In this document: positions 4,846-6,144 of the stretch, in pieces
Numbering within the stretch: position 1 is the first letter of the stretch
Layout: every line of letters begins with the position of its first letter
From: Actinomycetes bacterium
GTDB lineage: Bacteria; Actinomycetota; Acidimicrobiia; Acidimicrobiales; Palsa-688
DNA: 6,144 nucleotides
Direction of reading: 5' to 3'
NCBI GenBank assembly: GCA_021827225.1
Contig: JAKAXG010000281.1
Coordinates: 1 to 6,144, forward strand
Notes under the pieces: model-generated
The model's database searches: none
What the model was told of the DNA's origin: nothing
What the model saw: only the letters and a program-made list of their open reading frames with translations
Made by a program: the position numbers and the translations under genes

Positions 4846-6078
4846 ATGCCCTACCAGTTCAGTTCCGCCGGCCTGGCCCTCCATGAGGAGGTCCGCCGGT
4901 TCATGGACACCTTCGTCTACCCCAACGAGGACCGCTACTACGCCGAGCTGGAGAGCTCGCCCGACGGGCATCCGCCGGTGATGGCCAAGCTGAAGGCGGC
5001 GGCCATGGAGCGGGGGCTGTGGAACCTCTTCCTTCCCGAGCTGGAGCCCCGCCACCCGGGCACCCGGCTCTCCAACGTCGACTACGCCCCCGTGTCGGAG
5101 ATGCTCGGACAGGTGGGCTTCGCGTCCGAGGCGCTCAACTGCTCCGCCCCCGATACGGGCAACATGGAGATACTCCACGCCTATGGAACCGACGCAATCA
5201 AGGGCCGGTGGCTGGAGCCGCTGCTCGCCGGGGAGATCCGCAGCGCCTTCTCCATGACCGAGCCCGACGTGGCGTCATCCGACGCCACCAACATCGGGCT
5301 GCGCATCGAGCGTACCGGCGACGGGTACGTGCTGAACGGCCGCAAGTGGTTCAGCTCCGGGGCCGCTTCCCCGCGCTGCAAGGTGCTCATCGTCATGGGC
5401 CAGACCGATCCCGAGGCGCCGCCTCACCGGCGCCAGTCGATGATCGTGGTCCCCATGGACACCCCGGGTGTGTCGCTCGGCCTGCACCCGACGGTCTTCG
5501 GATACACCGAGCACGGAGGCCATCCAGAGGTGGTCTACCGGGACGTGCACGTGCCGGCCGACCACCTCCTCGGGGATGAGGGGGGCGGCTTCGCCATCGC
5601 CCAGGCCCGCCTCGGTCCGGGCCGGATCCACCACTGCATGCGATCCATAGGTGTCGCCGAGCGGGCCCTCGACCTGATGGTCACCAGATCGCTGGAGCGG
5701 CGGGCGTTCGGGTCCAGCCTGGCCCACAAGGGCGTCATCCAGGAGTGGATCGCCGAGTCCCGCATCGAGATCGACATGGCCCGCGAGTACGTGCTGAAGG
5801 CGGCCCAGCGAATGGACGCGGAGGGCAACAAGGCCGCCGCGACCGACATCGCCGGCATCAAGGTCGCGGTACCGAGGATGACCCTGAGGGTCGTCGACCG
5901 GGCCATACAGGTGCACGGGGCGGCCGGCGTGACGCAGCTCACCCCCCTCGCCCACATGTACGCCATGACCCGCACGCTCCGCATCGCCGACGGCCCCGAT
6001 GAGGTGCACAAGATGACGATCGCCCGGCGGGAGATCCGCCGGCACCAGCCGTCGTTCCGCATGAACGACGCCGGCTGA
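4846..6078 (+). CDS. Acyl-CoA dehydrogenase, ACAD10/11-like
   Basis: A 410-residue FAD enzyme predicted to dehydrogenate an acyl-CoA. The N-terminal helical domain runs to about residue 130. FAD and substrate contacts are at SMTEPDVASSDATN (136-149) and LNGRKWFSSGA (163-173). The C-terminal helices include ARLGPGRIHHCMRSIGVAER (254-273), ERRAFGSSL (284-292), QVHGAAGVT (355-363) and TLRIADGPDEVHKMTIAR (377-394). The ARLGPGRIHHCMR and IADGPDEVH signatures are those of the ACAD10/ACAD11 and related bacterial group rather than classical short- or medium-chain enzymes. The usual catalytic Glu position aligns with Asp382, and the alternative helix position is Gly, so Asp382 is the best base candidate (inference). 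The animal relatives carry an extra kinase-like domain, absent here. The ribosome site is modest (AGGA, 8 bases before ATG). It converges on the next gene, with 8 bases between stops. Substrate unknown. Confidence 0.92.
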   Translation: MPYQFSSAGLALHEEVRRFMDTFVYPNEDRYYAELESSPDGHPPVMAKLKAAAMERGLWNLFLPELEPRHPGTRLSNVDYAPVSEMLGQVGFASEALNCSAPDTGNMEILHAYGTDAIKGRWLEPLLAGEIRSAFSMTEPDVASSDATNIGLRIERTGDGYVLNGRKWFSSGAASPRCKVLIVMGQTDPEAPPHRRQSMIVVPMDTPGVSLGLHPTVFGYTEHGGHPEVVYRDVHVPADHLLGDEGGGFAIAQARLGPGRIHHCMRSIGVAERALDLMVTRSLERRAFGSSLAHKGVIQEWIAESRIEIDMAREYVLKAAQRMDAEGNKAAATDIAGIKVAVPRMTLRVVDRAIQVHGAAGVTQLTPLAHMYAMTRTLRIADGPDEVHKMTIARREIRRHQPSFRMNDAG

Positions 6079-6084
6079 ACCGGC
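6070..6084. terminator. Short hairpin between convergent genes
   Basis: GCCGG and CCGGC pair around a 5-base loop that contains most of the dehydrogenase stop codon. It sits where two genes meet tail to tail and could serve both strands, but the stem is short and has no U-run. Confidence 0.2.
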
Positions 6085-6086
6085 CG

Positions 6087-6144
6087 TCAGCGCAACGCCC
6101 GGCGCATCCTCAGGGTGGCCAGGACGAGGAACGCGGCGGCGAAG
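6087..6144 (-). CDS. C-terminal end of a probable membrane protein, partial
   Basis: Reading in from the right edge on the minus strand gives FAAAFLVLATLRMRRALR followed by a TGA (6087-6089). The first eleven residues are strongly hydrophobic, like the end of a transmembrane helix, and are followed by a cluster of arginines, as expected for a cytoplasmic tail. Most codons end in G or C. This fits the last helix of a transporter or permease, for example of the major facilitator type, but only 18 residues are visible and the family cannot be named. It faces the acyl-CoA dehydrogenase tail to tail, an arrangement with no implied functional link. Confidence 0.5.
   Translation of the reverse strand, partial: FAAAFLVLATLRMRRALR

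Noticed and set aside
5275..6045. 256-codon open frame antisense to the second acyl-CoA dehydrogenase
   Set aside because: It is a His/Asp/Gly/Val-rich shadow with no recognisable domain; the plus strand is a full-length flavoenzyme.
1..6144. CRISPR array, insertion sequence, toxin-antitoxin or defence genes
   Set aside because: No regularly spaced repeats, terminal inverted repeats with a transposase, or small paired toxin/antitoxin-like genes were seen on either strand.

Overview
The window is a gene-dense, very GC-rich bacterial segment. A strong G/C bias at third codon positions, GTG starts and the gene content (several acyl-CoA dehydrogenases, a crotonase, a TetR regulator and a hotdog thioesterase) suggest a high-GC actinobacterium. 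Appreciable ATA and AGG codon use hints at a lineage other than Streptomyces or Mycobacterium, possibly a deeper actinobacterial group, but this is inference and the genus cannot be named from the sequence.

Layout, left to right. (1) Positions 1-305, plus strand: the C-terminal part of an enoyl-CoA hydratase/isomerase (crotonase) that enters from the left edge. (2) Positions 319-2162, minus strand: a two-gene unit in which a TetR-family regulator is followed by an acyl-CoA dehydrogenase. The two overlap by 4 bases (ATGA), and a perfect 17-base palindrome sits at the regulator's 5' end as a candidate operator. (3) Positions 2163-2413: a relatively AT-rich upstream region and a tRNA-Arg(TCT) gene on the minus strand. 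(4) Positions 2414-2809, minus strand: a PaaI-type hotdog thioesterase, preceded in the same frame by a 24-codon open frame that ends in a single TAG. (5) Positions 2984-4249, plus strand, divergent from the thioesterase: a zinc-dependent alcohol dehydrogenase of the formaldehyde dehydrogenase/dismutase-like branch. (6) Positions 4343-4774, plus strand: a stand-alone tandem CBS-domain protein with a recognisable sigma70-like promoter. (7) Positions 4846-6078, plus strand: a second acyl-CoA dehydrogenase, of the ACAD10/11-like type. (8) Positions 6087-6144, minus strand: the extreme C-terminus of a probable membrane protein running off the right edge.

Functionally this looks like part of an acyl-CoA (fatty acid or other carboxylic acid) catabolic neighbourhood. 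The dehydrogenases introduce the alpha,beta double bond, the crotonase hydrates it, and the thioesterase can release CoA. TetR-family proteins commonly control such genes in response to acyl-CoA or CoA-linked ligands. The substrates cannot be read from the sequence. The alcohol dehydrogenase and CBS protein may belong to separate processes.

I found no CRISPR array, insertion sequence, phage gene or clearly new multi-gene system. The most checkable leads are the palindrome at the TetR start, the TAG-split frame ahead of the thioesterase, the two dehydrogenases lacking Glu at the common catalytic position, and the inverted repeat on the -35 of the CBS gene.
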